From NCBI GenBank assembly GCA_007130545.1, contig SLSG01000310.1, positions 1 to 7,706 on the forward strand: DNA of 7,706 nucleotides. Direction: 5' to 3'. This document shows, piece by piece, positions 6,488 to 7,706 of this stretch. Source of the DNA: Bacteroidales bacterium. GTDB lineage: Bacteria > Bacteroidota > Bacteroidia > Bacteroidales > UBA7960. The translations under genes were made by a program, and so were the position numbers. The notes beneath the pieces were generated by a model. It had not been told where the DNA came from. It worked only from the letters and a program-made list of their open reading frames with translations, and ran no database searches. Each line of letters opens with the position of its first letter. Within the stretch, counting starts at the first letter, position 1.

Positions 6488-7387
6488 TTAAGAAAGGTCC
6501 GTAAATTTTGACAAGCTCTCAATAAAAGCAAGCGGCACAACCTCCTGCCTGTCGGGATCCTGGTGTTTGGCCACGATGACCTCTACCCTGGCTTTTCCGG
6601 GGATCTTTCCCTGCCGGGGATCCAGGTCGCTTCGATGCAAGACCAGGACCACATCGGAGAGTTCAGCAAGGAAGTGCGGGAGGTCTTTCAATTCAGGGCG
6701 CGGGGTGGATCCAAAGCCGGGAAACATGCTGGGCATCTGGGAAAAAAGCAGGACCGGGATATTCAGTTCGCGCGCAATCTCCTTGATCAGCTTCACAATG
6801 TCGCTGAGCTCCTCAATTCTTGAATTTGTTCCCATCCGACTGTGATTCAGCAATTCAAGGTAGTCCACAATGATCAGGTCCACCTCATGCCTTGCCTTTA
6901 GCTGGCGGCACTTGCCGACCAATTCCTCAGCACCCAGTCCGGGGGTATCATCCAAAAAGATTCTGGCTTTGGCGATCCCGTTCACAAGGGAGTGCATATG
7001 GTCCTTTTCACTTGCTTTCAGCTTGCCGGCTTGAAGCTTTTCAACCGACATGCCGGTTTCGCTCTCCAGCAGCCTGGAAGTCATTTTCCGGCTGGAACGC
7101 TCAGCAGAAAAAATGGCCACCGCATAATTGTTGCGAACGGCCATATTGTTGGCAACGGACAATAAAAAAGCGGTCTTGCCCATGCCGGGCTTCACCGCAA
7201 TCGTAGTCAGTTGTCCTTTTTGAAATCCGCCTATTGCTTCATCGAGCGCCCTGAATCCTGTGGATAAACCAATCAGTGAGGGAATTTGTCCGATTTCTGT
7301 TTTCAGTGTTTCGTTTACCAGCTCGCGGATGCTGGTAAACGAAAACACCTCTGGCTGCTCTGTGACTTCTAATGTGTTTTGCTCCAT
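6488..7387 (-). CDS. Stand-alone DnaB C-terminal-domain (RecA-fold ATPase) paralogue
   Basis: A 299-residue protein matching the motor domain of replicative helicase DnaB but without its N-terminal (primase-interacting) domain. Residues 16-33 resemble the DnaB linker helix, then LSTGFRALDEAIGGFQKGQL. Walker A is KPGMGKTA (66-73), the likely catalytic Glu is Glu96 in FSAERS, DDTPGL is at 146-151, Walker B is LIIVDYLELL (Asp175), and the sensor region is LLFSQ (Gln217). Differences from true DnaB are clear. The usual SDLRESGxIEQDAD motif has become KDLPHFLAELSD (234-245), and the arginine-finger motif KHR/KQR is Lys274-His275-Gln276. It is therefore probably not a normal ring helicase; it could be a remodelled ATPase or a partner for another RecA-fold subunit (inference). 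ATG at 7387 follows a good promoter box. It heads an operon with the DUF2148 gene and is divergent from merR. A 14-bp-arm hairpin lies at codons 15-26. Confidence 0.88.
   Translation of the reverse strand: MEQNTLEVTEQPEVFSFTSIRELVNETLKTEIGQIPSLIGLSTGFRALDEAIGGFQKGQLTTIAVKPGMGKTAFLLSVANNMAVRNNYAVAIFSAERSSRKMTSRLLESETGMSVEKLQAGKLKASEKDHMHSLVNGIAKARIFLDDTPGLGAEELVGKCRQLKARHEVDLIIVDYLELLNHSRMGTNSRIEELSDIVKLIKEIARELNIPVLLFSQMPSMFPGFGSTPRPELKDLPHFLAELSDVVLVLHRSDLDPRQGKIPGKARVEVIVAKHQDPDRQEVVPLAFIESLSKFTDLS
7309..7344. repeat. Perfect inverted repeat, 14-bp arms and 8-nt loop, inside the dnaB-like gene
   Basis: TTTCGTTTACCAGC (7309-7322) and GCTGGTAAACGAAA (7331-7344) are exact reverse complements around TCGCGGAT (7323-7330). 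Skipping one A lets pairing continue with GTG (7306-7308) and CAC (7346-7348). It covers codons 15-26 of the dnaB-like gene, close to its start, so an mRNA hairpin there could affect early translation or transcription (inference). It is not a terminator, as no T-run follows. Confidence 0.92.
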
Positions 7388-7400
7388 GATCGTCCGTTAT

Positions 7401-7410
7401 TGTTTAAACA
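7401..7410. promoter_or_regulatory. TGTTTAAACA palindrome, possible operator
   Basis: A perfect 10-bp palindrome lies between the -7 box and start codon of the dnaB-like gene. Related sequences occur in the same intergenic region: TGTTAA at 7449-7454, TGTTTAACA at 7487-7495 and TTAAACA at 7510-7516. This clustering near a merR gene suggests operator half-sites, but the DNA is AT-rich and no binding motif is known for this MerR. Confidence 0.3.
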
Positions 7411-7419
7411 CCGTTTTTC

Positions 7420-7427
7420 CAAATATA
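7420..7427 (-). promoter_or_regulatory. Bacteroidota -7 promoter element for the dnaB-like operon
   Basis: TATATTTG on the minus strand is an exact match to the Bacteroidota -7 consensus TAnnTTTG, 32 bases before ATG 7387. The -33 region is T-rich without a clear TTG. The box overlaps a 7-bp inverted repeat (TTTTTCC 7414-7420, GGAAAAA 7428-7434), most of it falling in the loop. Confidence 0.55.
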
Positions 7428-7464
7428 GGAAAAAATCCAGGTAAAAACTGTTAAAAAAATATTA

Positions 7465-7492
7465 TTGAACCAATTCATGTTTTTTATGTTTA
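7465..7492 (+). promoter_or_regulatory. Probable merR promoter
   Basis: TTG (7465-7467) lies 17 bp before TATGTTTA (7485-7492), one mismatch from TAnnTTTG. The spacing suits Bacteroidota promoters and leaves a leader of roughly 25 nt before ATG 7523. Confidence 0.45.
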
Positions 7493-7522
7493 ACACTTGA
7501 ATCAGGATTTTAAACAGGAAAC

Positions 7523-7706
7523 ATGACCCGCTATTCCATCAACGATCTTGAAAAGATCACCGGCATCAAAGCCCATACCATTCGTATGTGGGAAAAGAGG
7601 TACCAGGTCATCAACCCGGAGAGGACAGATACCAACATACGCTATTATTTTGACAGTGATCTGAAAAAGTTGTTGAACGTCAGCACGCTGAACAGGCATG
7701 GGATCA
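7523..7706 (+). CDS. MerR-family transcriptional regulator, N-terminal part (runs off the window)
   Basis: The first 61 codons of a MerR-type DNA-binding protein. The winged helix-turn-helix is complete: MTRYSINDLEKITGIKAHT, then IRMWEKRY, then the wing ERTDTNIRYYFDSDL. The sequence closely fits a Bacteroidota MerR group that often carries a C-terminal cobalamin-binding-type sensor domain; whether this one does cannot be seen here. AGGAA sits just before ATG 7523. The gene is divergent from the dnaB-like/DUF2148 operon with 135 bp between starts, so it could control itself and that operon (inference from arrangement). The regulator itself is a secure call; its signal and targets are unknown. 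Confidence 0.93.
   Translation, partial: MTRYSINDLEKITGIKAHTIRMWEKRYQVINPERTDTNIRYYFDSDLKKLLNVSTLNRHGI

Overview
The window reads as a chromosomal piece of a Bacteroidota genome, most likely close to Bacteroidales. The grounds are a DnaK whose internal sequence and C-terminal end (DVDFEEVK) fit that phylum, a TonB-dependent receptor with an N-terminal carboxypeptidase-like domain, a MerR protein of the type common in Bacteroidota, weak or absent Shine-Dalgarno sequences, and a TAnnTTTG-type promoter element. Base composition is balanced to slightly GC-rich. I see no phage, IS element, tRNA, rRNA or CRISPR.

Layout. Positions 32-694 and 772-3216 (+) hold a small secreted carboxypeptidase-like-domain protein followed by an outer-membrane TonB-dependent receptor; no SusD partner is present. 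Positions 3217-3409 are intergenic, with a 16-bp tandem repeat and small symmetric motifs in front of dnaK (3410-5329, +). A thiol peroxidase gene (5298-5825, -) converges on dnaK and overlaps its 3' end by 32 bp. Positions 5929-6468 and 6488-7387 (-) form a two-gene operon: a stand-alone DnaB-helicase C-terminal (RecA-fold) paralogue followed by a DUF2148 iron-sulfur-type protein. A MerR-family regulator starts at 7523 (+), runs off the window, and is divergent from that operon across a 135-bp AT-rich promoter region.

The most unusual signal is not a gene. Three long perfect inverted repeats lie inside coding sequence: a 24-bp palindrome in the receptor's signal-peptide codons (817-840), a 13-bp-arm/8-nt-loop hairpin in tpx (5377-5410), and a 14-bp-arm/8-nt-loop hairpin in the dnaB-like gene (7309-7344). 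By a rough equal-base calculation none of these is expected by chance in 7.7 kb. In tpx the left arm encodes residues that depart from the family while the right arm encodes family-typical residues, which fits a template-switch origin.

Other points are a Tpx that lacks the usual resolving cysteine, a DnaB-like protein with the arginine-finger position changed to Gln, and poly-G runs in the receptor and tpx genes. Functions of the dnaB-like/DUF2148 pair and of the secreted protein plus receptor are not known from the sequence.
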